Positions 8,115 to 15,510 of a stretch of 33,684 nucleotides of DNA are shown piece by piece. Location of the stretch: positions 1-33,684 of the forward strand of contig JAIRKD010000008.1 of NCBI GenBank assembly GCA_031260285.1, read 5' to 3'. The position numbers and the translations under genes are program-made. The notes beneath the pieces were generated by a model. That model saw only the letters and a program-made list of their open reading frames with translations, made no database searches and was not told the origin of the DNA. Every line of letters begins with the position of its first letter. Positions within the stretch are counted from its first letter, which is position 1. Source of the stretch: Gemmatimonadota bacterium. GTDB taxonomy: Bacteria; Gemmatimonadota; Gemmatimonadetes; Longimicrobiales; Longimicrobiaceae.

Positions 8115-8711
8115 CTACGGCCGCCCACCCGTAAGCGTCCGACGGATACGCTCCAGCTCGTCCTGCTGCGCCTTGATGGTGGAATCCCGTTCTGCGACCT
8201 GCGTCCGCAGACGGTTGATCCGCATTGTAAGTTCGCGCGACTCTTCTGTGGGTACAAGCACCTGCTCCTCGATCGTGATGACCCGTTCAACCGGCTGGAG
8301 AACCGCAACGCGGGAGTCCGGCGGCAGGTTGAGTTCGTGCGCGATCTCGAAAAAGACTTCCGCTTCGGGGAACCGGTAGACGCGCTCGCCGCGGGTGGAT
8401 CGGTCCAGGTAGGCGGTGAACCAGTCCTCAGCGATGCGTGTGTCGAAGAGGGTGTTGCGCGGGTCCAGCCGGAGTACGCCGAGGTAGAAGAGACTCTCCC
8501 GCCCCTCCGGTGTGTTCGGATACTCGTCCACCAGACGTGTAAATGCGGTTTCCGCGGCTTCGAACTCGATCCGGGAAAGGGCGTCCTGGCCGTTTGTCCA
8601 GATCTGCTCGGCGCCGTGGTCCTTCTTCCCGAAGGAGTTCAGTGTTGCACACCCGGCGACAAGGACAAACATCGCCGGAGCACAGAGACGGAAAAGGACC
8701 CGCTGGATCAT
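8115..8711 (-). CDS. TPR-like outer-membrane lipoprotein next to the sensor kinase
   Basis: The start is taken as ATG at 8711-8709, giving 198 residues; an ORF running upstream to 8810 only overlaps the kinase gene. A lipoprotein signal is plain: MIQRVLFRLCAPAMFVLVAGC, with lipobox VAGC and C21 as the lipidated residue. The mature part begins with a helical repeat region (A-E-x-x-W... FEAAETAFTRLVDEYPNTPEGRESLFYLGVL) typical of TPR assembly lipoproteins, and ends in a coiled coil (about 165-195, ...QQDELERIRRTL). The residue after Cys is Ala, so outer-membrane sorting is expected. It starts 4 bases after the kinase stop, so the two are translationally coupled. This recalls the E. coli glrK(qseE)-qseG pair. 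Function is inferred from context only. Confidence 0.8.
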   Translation of the reverse strand: MIQRVLFRLCAPAMFVLVAGCATLNSFGKKDHGAEQIWTNGQDALSRIEFEAAETAFTRLVDEYPNTPEGRESLFYLGVLRLDPRNTLFDTRIAEDWFTAYLDRSTRGERVYRFPEAEVFFEIAHELNLPPDSRVAVLQPVERVITIEEQVLVPTEESRELTMRINRLRTQVAERDSTIKAQQDELERIRRTLTGGRP

Positions 8712-8715
8712 GGAT

Positions 8716-10218
8716 TCAGGCGGAGTGATGGTCGACGCCGGAATGTTCCGGCGGCCGGGGTGGCAGTACCACCCGGAAGGTTGTTCCTTTTCCGAGCCTG
8801 CTTTCAACACTGATCATGCCTCCGTGCGCTTCCGTAATCTCTCTGGCGATCGCCAGTCCGAGGCCGGTGCCGGCGGATCTGGGCTGAGCTTCGTTTTCCA
8901 CCTGGTAGAACTTCTCGAACACCCGCTTGAGCTGGTTGGCCGGCAGCCCCACACCCGTATCCACCACCTCGATGGTTACGCCCCCGCCCGCAATCGGTCC
9001 CGCGTACGCACGCAGGATGATCCGCCCGTGTCGCGGGGTGAACTTGAAGGCGTTCACCAGCAGGTTGCCCACCACCTCGTTCAGCCGGTCGCTGTCTCCA
9101 TCGATAGTTGCGGGAAGGGAATCATCCACAACCACAGCGAAGTCCATCTCGTTCTGCCCGGCGAGCGCCTCGAAGCTGAGAGCGAGATCGCTCAGGAACT
9201 CCCGCAGGTCGATCGGTCGCACATCCAGCCGTCCGACACCCGCCTCGAAGCGGCTGATATCCAGCAGCTGCTGGATGAGGCGGCCGAGGCGTTCCGTCTG
9301 ATCTCCTACCGAGCCCAGCACCTTCTGCTGGTCCGGCCCCACCGGCCCGTACACCCCGTCGCGAAGCAGCGAGACGTACCCCCGGATGACACTGAGCGGG
9401 GTCTTCAGCTCATGGGAGGCGACCGAGACAAACTCCGCCTTCAGCCGATCCAGCGCTGCCAGCTCGTGTGACATGACGGTGAAGGAGCGCGCCAGTTCAC
9501 CGATCTCGTCCCGCCGGTCCAGCGGAATCGGCAGCTCCGCTGAGAAGTCACCCTCCGCCACCCGGCTCATCCCCCTGCGCAGGTCGCTGACCGGCCGCAG
9601 CAGCTTGCCACCCGTCCATGCGCCGATCAGAAGCGCGATCAGCAGCGCGATGGTCAGCGAGAGGACCGTAGTGGTTGCGCCCCCCTGGGAGATCAGCTGG
9701 GCCTTCCGGACCTGGGTGATCCCCGCTTCGTTGATCGCCTCCCCGATCGGGGTGAGAGACCGGTCCATCGCCTGGACTGCCGGATCAACCGTTGTGGATC
9801 GTACCCGGTCCGCGGCCCTCAGCGAGTCCCGCAGGATCAGGCGCTGCTCCTCCGCCATCGCTCCGCGCAGCCGGATCCAGGCGGCTTCGGTTTCCCGGCT
9901 GACATCCTCGTACCCTCCTGAGCGGAGCTGATCAAGCTCAATGTCAACCAGAGCCGCGGCTTCCTCAACCCGTTCCGCCGCCGCCCTTCTGCCGGAGGTA
10001 TCCGTTGCCAGCGCCAGGTAGATCCGCTGCCGGTTATCCACCTCCCGGAACGCGGACTGAAGGCGTCCGAGCGAAAGCGCGCCCACCGCGTCCCGCATGC
10101 TCAGGTTCTCCGCCACCTGCTGCAGTTCGCGCAGAGCGTACACGCCATAGACAGCGGGAGCGATCAGGATCACCATGATCGCCATCAACGTCAATGTCAG
10201 GCGTGTCGCCAGTTTCAC
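8716..10218 (-). CDS. Membrane sensor histidine kinase (HAMP, HisKA, HATPase)
   Basis: A 500-residue sensor kinase. TM1 is about residues 7-29. A periplasmic, mostly helical sensor region (about 30-180) resembles the four-helix-bundle class. TM2 is about 183-203 and HAMP about 205-258. The HisKA phosphoacceptor is H269 in SVASHELKTPLSVIRGY. The HATPase has the N box NLLVNAFKF (385-393), G1 DTGVGLP (420-426) and G2 GTGLGLAI (450-457). All catalytic boxes are intact. No response regulator lies beside it, so its partner must be elsewhere. It overlaps mazG by 4 bases (10215-10218) and is followed after 4 bases by the lipoprotein gene. The signal sensed is unknown; envelope state is plausible given the lipoprotein. 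Confidence 0.93.
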   Translation of the reverse strand: MKLATRLTLTLMAIMVILIAPAVYGVYALRELQQVAENLSMRDAVGALSLGRLQSAFREVDNRQRIYLALATDTSGRRAAAERVEEAAALVDIELDQLRSGGYEDVSRETEAAWIRLRGAMAEEQRLILRDSLRAADRVRSTTVDPAVQAMDRSLTPIGEAINEAGITQVRKAQLISQGGATTTVLSLTIALLIALLIGAWTGGKLLRPVSDLRRGMSRVAEGDFSAELPIPLDRRDEIGELARSFTVMSHELAALDRLKAEFVSVASHELKTPLSVIRGYVSLLRDGVYGPVGPDQQKVLGSVGDQTERLGRLIQQLLDISRFEAGVGRLDVRPIDLREFLSDLALSFEALAGQNEMDFAVVVDDSLPATIDGDSDRLNEVVGNLLVNAFKFTPRHGRIILRAYAGPIAGGGVTIEVVDTGVGLPANQLKRVFEKFYQVENEAQPRSAGTGLGLAIAREITEAHGGMISVESRLGKGTTFRVVLPPRPPEHSGVDHHSA

Positions 10219-11015
10219 CGTTCCTCCCGTTTGATCTCATCCCAGATCGCGTCCAGCGCCTCCAGCCCCGCGGTTTCCAGGGTGAGACCACGCCCGGCGG
10301 CGCGCTTCTCAACACCCCGGAAGCGTCTCTCGAACTTGGTGCTGGCCCGCGACAATGCGGTGGAGGGGTGTACTCCCCCGAGCCTCGCAAGGTTCACCAC
10401 CGCGAAGAGCAGGTCGCCCAGCTCGTCCTCCAGACGGGCCGGATCCGCGGCTTCCAGTTCGTCCGCAACCTCGTCCACCTCCTCGCGGACCTTGGCCAGC
10501 GCGCCATAGGCGTCCGGCCAGTCGAAGCCGACCGAGGCCGCTCTGGCCTGAATGCGGTGCGCGTGAGCCAGGCTGTCCGTTCCGGGAAGAACATCGCTGA
10601 GGATGCTCCCGTCATCGCGGATTGATTCCCCCCGCTCCGCCGCCTTCGCCGCATCCCAGGAGACAGCCTCGCCATCTCCGTACAGCGCCGGATGACGCCG
10701 CCGCATCTTTGCCTTCAGGCCGTTCACCACCATCACCCGGTCAAACGCCCCGCGCTCTTCTCCGATGATGATCTGGAACGCCAGATTCAGCAGGAGGTCA
10801 CCGAGTTCGTCAGAAAGTGCCCGATCATCCCCCGCATCAATCGCGTCGATGACTTCGTGCGTCTCTTCGAGAAGGTAACGACGGAGCGATTGATGGGTCT
10901 GGACGGCATCCCACGGGCACCCGGCACGCAGGAACTCAACGAGCTGAAGCGCGTCGTCAAGGTGGCCCGCTGCAGGCGGGAAAGGCGGGGTTGTTGCTGC
11001 TTGCGGCTCATTCAC
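10215..11015 (-). CDS. mazG: MazG nucleoside triphosphate pyrophosphohydrolase
   Basis: A 266-residue full-length tandem MazG. Repeat 1 has CPWD (33-36), LLEETHEV with E50/E51/E54, and DELGD (69-73). Repeat 2 has E178/E179/E182 and DELGD (197-201). These acidic residues bind Mg and hydrolyse (d)NTPs to the monophosphate, a clean-up role that in E. coli also lowers ppGpp after starvation. Both repeats keep their metal ligands. The start is GTG at 11015. The predicted -10 box lies only about 10 bases upstream, so the message would be almost leaderless. First gene of a mazG-kinase-lipoprotein(-alaA) unit, divergent from alr. Confidence 0.93.
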   Translation of the reverse strand: MNEPQAATTPPFPPAAGHLDDALQLVEFLRAGCPWDAVQTHQSLRRYLLEETHEVIDAIDAGDDRALSDELGDLLLNLAFQIIIGEERGAFDRVMVVNGLKAKMRRRHPALYGDGEAVSWDAAKAAERGESIRDDGSILSDVLPGTDSLAHAHRIQARAASVGFDWPDAYGALAKVREEVDEVADELEAADPARLEDELGDLLFAVVNLARLGGVHPSTALSRASTKFERRFRGVEKRAAGRGLTLETAGLEALDAIWDEIKREER

Positions 11016-11029
11016 GGTCGGCCTATACT
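11001..11029 (+). promoter_or_regulatory. Predicted sigma70-type promoter for alr
   Basis: TTGCGG (11001-11006), a 17-base spacer, then TATACT (11024-11029). The predicted start is near 11036, about 22 bases before the alr GTG. The -10 box overlaps that of the divergent mazG promoter. Confidence 0.55.
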
Positions 11030-11054
11030 ACGTTCCCCGTGCAAGATCCGTCAA
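11025..11054 (-). promoter_or_regulatory. Predicted sigma70-type promoter for mazG
   Basis: Read on the minus strand: TTGACG (plus 11054-11049), an 18-base spacer, then TAGTAT (plus 11030-11025). The predicted start, about 11018, is 3 bases before the mazG GTG, pointing to a leaderless message. Confidence 0.6.
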
Positions 11055-11057
11055 CCT

Positions 11058-12302
11058 GTGTCCAATCCGCCAACTACACTGCGCGCACGCGCCTGGGTTG
11101 AAGTCCGTCTGGACCGGCTCCGCGCAAACACACTCACCGCCCTCAGCGCGCTGGGTGCGGACGCTCGTCTGGTCCCGATGGTCAAAGCCGAAGCGTACGG
11201 ACTTGGTCTGGAAGCGGTGTCCCTTGCACTCCGGGACTTCCCCCGGGAGGGTGACCCCTGGGCGTTCGGAGTTGCTGCCGTCTCTGAGGGGCTGCGACTT
11301 CGGGACTCGGGTTGGGATGGCCGGGTGATCGTCTTCTCTCCCACCCCTTCCGGGGAGTACCGGAGCGCGGGTGAAGCGGGTCTGACCCTCTGCCTCTCCG
11401 ACCTCAACGCCGTCCGGCGCCTCGCTTCTGTCGCACGCGACCTCGGGCACAGAATCCCCTTCCATCTTGAGATTGATACCGGGATGGGCCGGTCGGGCTT
11501 CCCCTGGCGCGATGTCGTTCTATGGGGGGCCGAAGTGGTTGGTACGATGGGGGATCAGCTTTTCTGGGAAGCGACCTTCACCCACTTTCACTCGGCGGAC
11601 GAACCGGATCTCGCTTCAACCGACAGGCAGTGGGAGCGCTGGTGTGAAGCGGTTTCCCGGCTTCCTGCGCTGGAGCCCCGGCCGGTTGAATACGTCGCAA
11701 ACAGTGCGGTCACCCTCCGGAGAGGCGGGTACGGATGTGCTCTTGCACGGCCGGGAATCTTTCTCTATGGCGGTCGGGCCGGTGCGGGCACGGAACCGGC
11801 GACGGTGGCTTCCGTCCGCGCGAAGCTGGTGCTGATCCGCCGGGCGGAAGCCGGAGACACCGTTGGCTACGGCGCCACCTGGACCGCGAAGGGTGACGAA
11901 GTCTGGGGAACACTGGCGATCGGGTATGGTGATGGCATCCCCCGCGCTCTTTCCCCCGGCGGCGGACAGGTTATCGTTCGTGGGCACCGGGTCCCGATCA
12001 TCGGGCGTGTCTCAATGGATATGATCACCATTGATCTGACCACGGCCCCGGACGCTGAAGAGGGTGATATTGCGACACTGATCGGGTTGGATGGGGCGGA
12101 GGAGATTACGGTGGATGAGGTGGCCGCCCGGTGCGGTACGATCTCCTACGAAATTCTTACCGGACTGACCAGCCGGCTGCCACGGGTTTACCTTGATGGG
12201 GAACTTGAGGTGGCCTTCGCGTCTAATAACACGATTTACCGGGCTGCCCGGAACTCCGGGGCGCTCGTGTTGGGCCTTCCTGAAACGGACGACATCGATT
12301 GA
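11058..12302 (+). CDS. alr: Alanine racemase
   Basis: A 414-residue fold type III PLP enzyme that interconverts L- and D-alanine for peptidoglycan. K43 in PMVKAEAYGLG forms the Schiff base. The second catalytic region is TVGYGATW, and GYGDGIPR and GRVSMDMITIDLT are family signatures of the C-terminal beta domain. I start at GTG 11058 because the frame upstream runs antisense through mazG and leaves the alr promoter inside the gene; the enzyme motifs fit an N-terminus at about this position. The C-terminus has an extra tail of roughly 30-40 residues compared with typical 360-380-residue enzymes. Its stop overlaps the next gene (TGATG), so it heads an alr-lipoprotein-barrel-tmk transcript. Confidence 0.92.
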   Translation: MSNPPTTLRARAWVEVRLDRLRANTLTALSALGADARLVPMVKAEAYGLGLEAVSLALRDFPREGDPWAFGVAAVSEGLRLRDSGWDGRVIVFSPTPSGEYRSAGEAGLTLCLSDLNAVRRLASVARDLGHRIPFHLEIDTGMGRSGFPWRDVVLWGAEVVGTMGDQLFWEATFTHFHSADEPDLASTDRQWERWCEAVSRLPALEPRPVEYVANSAVTLRRGGYGCALARPGIFLYGGRAGAGTEPATVASVRAKLVLIRRAEAGDTVGYGATWTAKGDEVWGTLAIGYGDGIPRALSPGGGQVIVRGHRVPIIGRVSMDMITIDLTTAPDAEEGDIATLIGLDGAEEITVDEVAARCGTISYEILTGLTSRLPRVYLDGELEVAFASNNTIYRAARNSGALVLGLPETDDID

Positions 12303-13579
12303 TGAGAAGGATTATTCGCGGTCAGGTCGCGCTTGTGCTTGGTGCCGGGCTCGCGATCGCCACCGGATGCTCGGACCAGCTCCCCACGCTGACAGACTCG
12401 GACCGGATTCCCTCCGGTATCAAGCCGGTAACCATTGAGTATTTCCTCGATGCAGCCGACTTCCTTGTCAGCGGATTATCGGTTCGCGGGAATACGGATA
12501 TCAGCAATACCAACTTCGCTATCGTGGCGGAGAACTTTGACGGTGCTCTGAGCGCGCACGTTGTCACAAAATTCGAGGTTCCGCCGGACTCTCACTCCAG
12601 TTCCTTATTGCCCAGCGGAACTTTTCAGTGGCTGGAGGCGACCCTCCGCACAACCGTTGTTGACAGCCTCACTTCCGACCCCGCGATGGTGTTTTCCCTC
12701 TGGGTTGTGGATGAGGATTTCAACAGCAGTGTGACCTGGGAGAACGCGATCAACGATTCGGTGCCGGCTGTGCCCTGGTCCCAGCCTGGTGGCCCGACCA
12801 CGCGGCTGGTCGGGACGACGGACTGGGTGCGGAAAGAGCCGGAAGATACGACCTCGACCCGGAACGACCTCGTATGGTACGTTAATACAAGCATCCTGCA
12901 GGACTTTGCGGAGAGGGATGTCCAGCCCGGGTTCATGATCACGGCCGGTGACGGAACCCAGACCCGCCTTGGTTCGATCAGCCTGAGCTATCTGGTGCAG
13001 CCGCTTCCCGAGACGGAGGCGGATACGATGATGACGTATTCGCTGGCTCAGGTTTTCCGGCGCACAATCATCTCGGAACCGGCACCTCCGCTCCCTGCCA
13101 ACGCCTGGTCGGTGGGTGGGATTTCTTCGGACCAGACGCTGCTCCGGTTCAAGCTTCCTCTGGAGCTTCCGGGGTGCGCGACGGGGAGCTGCCCGTCCAT
13201 TCCGGTCAGCGCTGTATCTCTCAACCGGGTTGATCTCCTTCTGGAGCCGTTTCCGGTTGCCAACGGGTTCCGTCCTGTGGGTCCGCTCCCGATTACGGTT
13301 CGCCTCCGGTACTCACCGGACCTTGGCGCTCAGGCCGCTCTGGGTAGGATTGTCAGCGGACTTGCGGCACCGGCTGAAGGATTTGCGACCGGGACCGGGA
13401 AAGAGCACGATTTCATCATTACCGCGGCCGTGGCGAATGCGCTCTCCACCCGGGATACTGATTTTGGTCTTGCTCTGACGATAGAGCCTGATGCATCACA
13501 GCTGTCGTATGCCTGGTACTCCCGGACGCCGAGGCTCCGGTTTGTCTACACCCTGCGTCAGAGTCCGGAGTTGCCATGA
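12302..13579 (+). CDS. Lipoprotein of unknown function with DNRLRE/CBM96-like stretches
   Basis: A 425-residue protein from ATG 12302; a TTG at 12299 is also possible. The signal peptide ends in lipobox ATGC with C23, so it is a lipoprotein; Ser at the next position favours the outer membrane. The body is rich in beta strands, Ser, Thr and Pro. The stretches WLEATLRTTV, SSVTWENAI and LNRVDLLLEP resemble the DNRLRE/CBM96 jelly-roll type, where A-x-L-R/L-x-x and VTW-x-x-A repeats are common. This assignment is tentative and needs a profile search. It overlaps alr by one base and the barrel gene by ATGA, so a joint function at the outer membrane with the next product is likely. Both neighbours in the operon (alr, tmk) are essential genes. 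Confidence 0.8.
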   Translation: MRRIIRGQVALVLGAGLAIATGCSDQLPTLTDSDRIPSGIKPVTIEYFLDAADFLVSGLSVRGNTDISNTNFAIVAENFDGALSAHVVTKFEVPPDSHSSSLLPSGTFQWLEATLRTTVVDSLTSDPAMVFSLWVVDEDFNSSVTWENAINDSVPAVPWSQPGGPTTRLVGTTDWVRKEPEDTTSTRNDLVWYVNTSILQDFAERDVQPGFMITAGDGTQTRLGSISLSYLVQPLPETEADTMMTYSLAQVFRRTIISEPAPPLPANAWSVGGISSDQTLLRFKLPLELPGCATGSCPSIPVSAVSLNRVDLLLEPFPVANGFRPVGPLPITVRLRYSPDLGAQAALGRIVSGLAAPAEGFATGTGKEHDFIITAAVANALSTRDTDFGLALTIEPDASQLSYAWYSRTPRLRFVYTLRQSPELP

Positions 13580-14739
13580 GGCGGAGCCTGGAAGTAGTCG
13601 GGATGGTTGTGATGCTTGGCCTCGCGGTGTCTTCTCCCCGTGAGGTTGAAGGTCAGTCATTGCTTTCCACACGCGGTCTCGGGTACCCCCTCCAGCCGAT
13701 GGATGCCCGTTCGATGGCGCTGGGGCGTATCACACTCGGGCTGCCGGGGGCGGAGCTCAGCTGGGCGAACCCGGCGTCCGCAGTGGGGATTCCCGCGCCG
13801 GGAATCGTTTTCGGATACCAGTACGACAACTATTCTGCTGATATCGCGGACGGAGTCCACGACGGTCACACCGCGCGCTTTCCGATTCTTCTCGCCGCGA
13901 TCCCCGCGGGGGAACGGCTGGTCTTTCAGGTCGGCCTTGCGCCGTACCTTGACCAGAACTGGCGGATCCTTGAACAGGATACGCTCCACCTCACGCCGGA
14001 TACGGTTCCCATTCTGGACTGGAATCAGTCCAATGGCGGGGTGAACCGTCTCCGGTTCGCGGTTGGAGGGGCTGTCTCCCGGAATGTGAATCTCGGGCTG
14101 TCGCTGGATATGTATACAGGCTCGGTGAGCCGGATTCTGGGGCGTACTTTCCCCGGAGAGGTGCAGCCGGCATGCTGTCTGGCTCAATGGGACTACCAGG
14201 GGCTGTCAACTACCCTTGGCGCACACTGGTCCCCCACCAGTGATACGGGTGTGGGAGTCTCACTCGGGTTTGGCGGAACGTTGACGGCGGATCCCCGTGA
14301 CTCGGTGACGATGCGTCATAAGGTTGATATGCCGCTGACCCTCCAGACCGGCGCGAGCGGTCGTATCGCTGCAAACGTGCTGGCTCTTGCGGGCGCCAGC
14401 TGGGAGGGTTGGTCGAGCCTCAGCGAGGCAATGGCCGGGCAGGGCGGAGCTCGTGACACCTGGTCCGCATCCGCGGGAATTGAATGGGATGGTGTGTCGA
14501 TCAGGAAAACACCCTTGCCCTTCCGCGCGGGATACCGGGCCGGGACTCTTCCCTTCAGCTGGTCTGAGGATGGGAGTGACTTCCCGAACGAACGGGCGTT
14601 TACACTGGGGACAGGTCTCCGGCTTGCCGGCGGAGCTGTACTTCCCAACTTCTCCCTGGAGATCGGAAACAGGACCGGCGGTGACTTCAAGGAGTCGTAC
14701 TGGCGGTTCGGTGCCTCAGTGAGGGTGATGGGGCAGTGA
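13576..14739 (+). CDS. Predicted outer-membrane beta-barrel protein (PorV/FadL-like)
   Basis: A 387-residue protein with a signal peptide (about 1-26, ending near VEGQ). The mature protein starts with a stretch of the type LSTRGLGYPLQPMDARSMALGRITLGLPGAELSWANPAS, a pattern seen in PorV/UPF0164-type barrels: small-residue-rich, then the NPA motif. Alternating aromatic and polar strands follow, and the C-terminus ends SYWRFGASVRVMGQ. It overlaps the lipoprotein gene (ATGA) and tmk (GTGA). By analogy with PorV and FadL it could be a transport or secretion-linked barrel whose partner is the lipoprotein. That is inference; no substrate is visible. Confidence 0.75.
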   Translation: MRRSLEVVGMVVMLGLAVSSPREVEGQSLLSTRGLGYPLQPMDARSMALGRITLGLPGAELSWANPASAVGIPAPGIVFGYQYDNYSADIADGVHDGHTARFPILLAAIPAGERLVFQVGLAPYLDQNWRILEQDTLHLTPDTVPILDWNQSNGGVNRLRFAVGGAVSRNVNLGLSLDMYTGSVSRILGRTFPGEVQPACCLAQWDYQGLSTTLGAHWSPTSDTGVGVSLGFGGTLTADPRDSVTMRHKVDMPLTLQTGASGRIAANVLALAGASWEGWSSLSEAMAGQGGARDTWSASAGIEWDGVSIRKTPLPFRAGYRAGTLPFSWSEDGSDFPNERAFTLGTGLRLAGGAVLPNFSLEIGNRTGGDFKESYWRFGASVRVMGQ

Positions 14740-15449
14740 CCAGCGGCCCCTCCACTGACCCTTCCGCTTCTGCTGAAACGCGGTCCGGGGGTGGTCTTTT
14801 CCTTGCGTTTGAGGGCGTGGAAGGGTCGGGGAAGAGCACTCAGGCCCGCCTTCTGGCAGAGCACCTCCGGGGGCTCGGTCTGAAGGTGGTTCTGGCACGG
14901 GAGCCGGGATCAACCCCGCTCGGAGAGCGGGTCCGGGAGATCTTCCTTGATGATACCGGGCTGGTCATGCCTCCTGTCAGTGAACTCTTCCTGATGCTCG
15001 CGGCGCGGGCCGCGTTTGTGGATCAGGTGGTGGCCCCGGCGCTGAAGGCGGGGCAGGTGGTGATCGCGGACCGTTTTGAGCTTTCAACCCTCGCTTACCA
15101 GGGAGCCGGGCGCGGAGTCGGTTTGGAGGTGATCCGTGGATGCAACCAGGTGGCAACCGGCGGGCTCACTCCGCAGCTTACCGTTCTGCTGGAGCTCACG
15201 CCGGAAGAGGGAGTCCGCCGGCAGGCGCTCGCGGACAAGGCGCCGGACAGGATGGAGTCCGAGACGCGTGCGTTTCATGAGCGTGTCTCGAAGGGTTATC
15301 AGCGGTTCGCCAGCAGTGTGGAAGGGCTTGTTTCCGTTGATGCAAGCGGATCAATCACCGAGATACAGACCCGGATCATGACTGTTCTGGAACCCCTTCT
15401 TGTAAGAGGGTTTCCAGAAACATTCAACAGGACCGGGGTTACCAGATGA
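14736..15449 (+). CDS. tmk: Thymidylate kinase
   Basis: A 237-residue dTMP kinase that makes dTDP for DNA synthesis. The P-loop FEGVEGSGKST (about 25-35), AREPGSTPLGE (55-64), the DRF variant of the DR[YF] motif (112-114) with STLAYQGAGRG, and the LID/R region ending DRMESE are all present. The start is GTG 14736, overlapping the barrel stop by 4 bases. It gives about 20 extra residues before the P-loop strand, rich in S, T and G, so a shorter form is possible. An imperfect hairpin (about 15388-15416) covers the 3' end of the coding region. ctpA follows after 61 bases. Confidence 0.94.
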   Translation: MTSGPSTDPSASAETRSGGGLFLAFEGVEGSGKSTQARLLAEHLRGLGLKVVLAREPGSTPLGERVREIFLDDTGLVMPPVSELFLMLAARAAFVDQVVAPALKAGQVVIADRFELSTLAYQGAGRGVGLEVIRGCNQVATGGLTPQLTVLLELTPEEGVRRQALADKAPDRMESETRAFHERVSKGYQRFASSVEGLVSVDASGSITEIQTRIMTVLEPLLVRGFPETFNRTGVTR

Positions 15450-15510
15450 ATTCCCTGCCGCTCCGTTTTCTCATCAACTCGGGGCGCCTCTTCAGGAGCG
15501 CGGAGGTCGA

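Noticed and set aside
8712-8810. Longer start for the lipoprotein gene
   Set aside because: It would put 33 polar residues before a clear lipoprotein signal peptide and overlap the kinase gene.
10692-11057. N-terminal extension of alanine racemase by about 122 codons
   Set aside because: The extension is antisense to mazG, resembles no racemase, and would put the predicted alr promoter inside the coding region.
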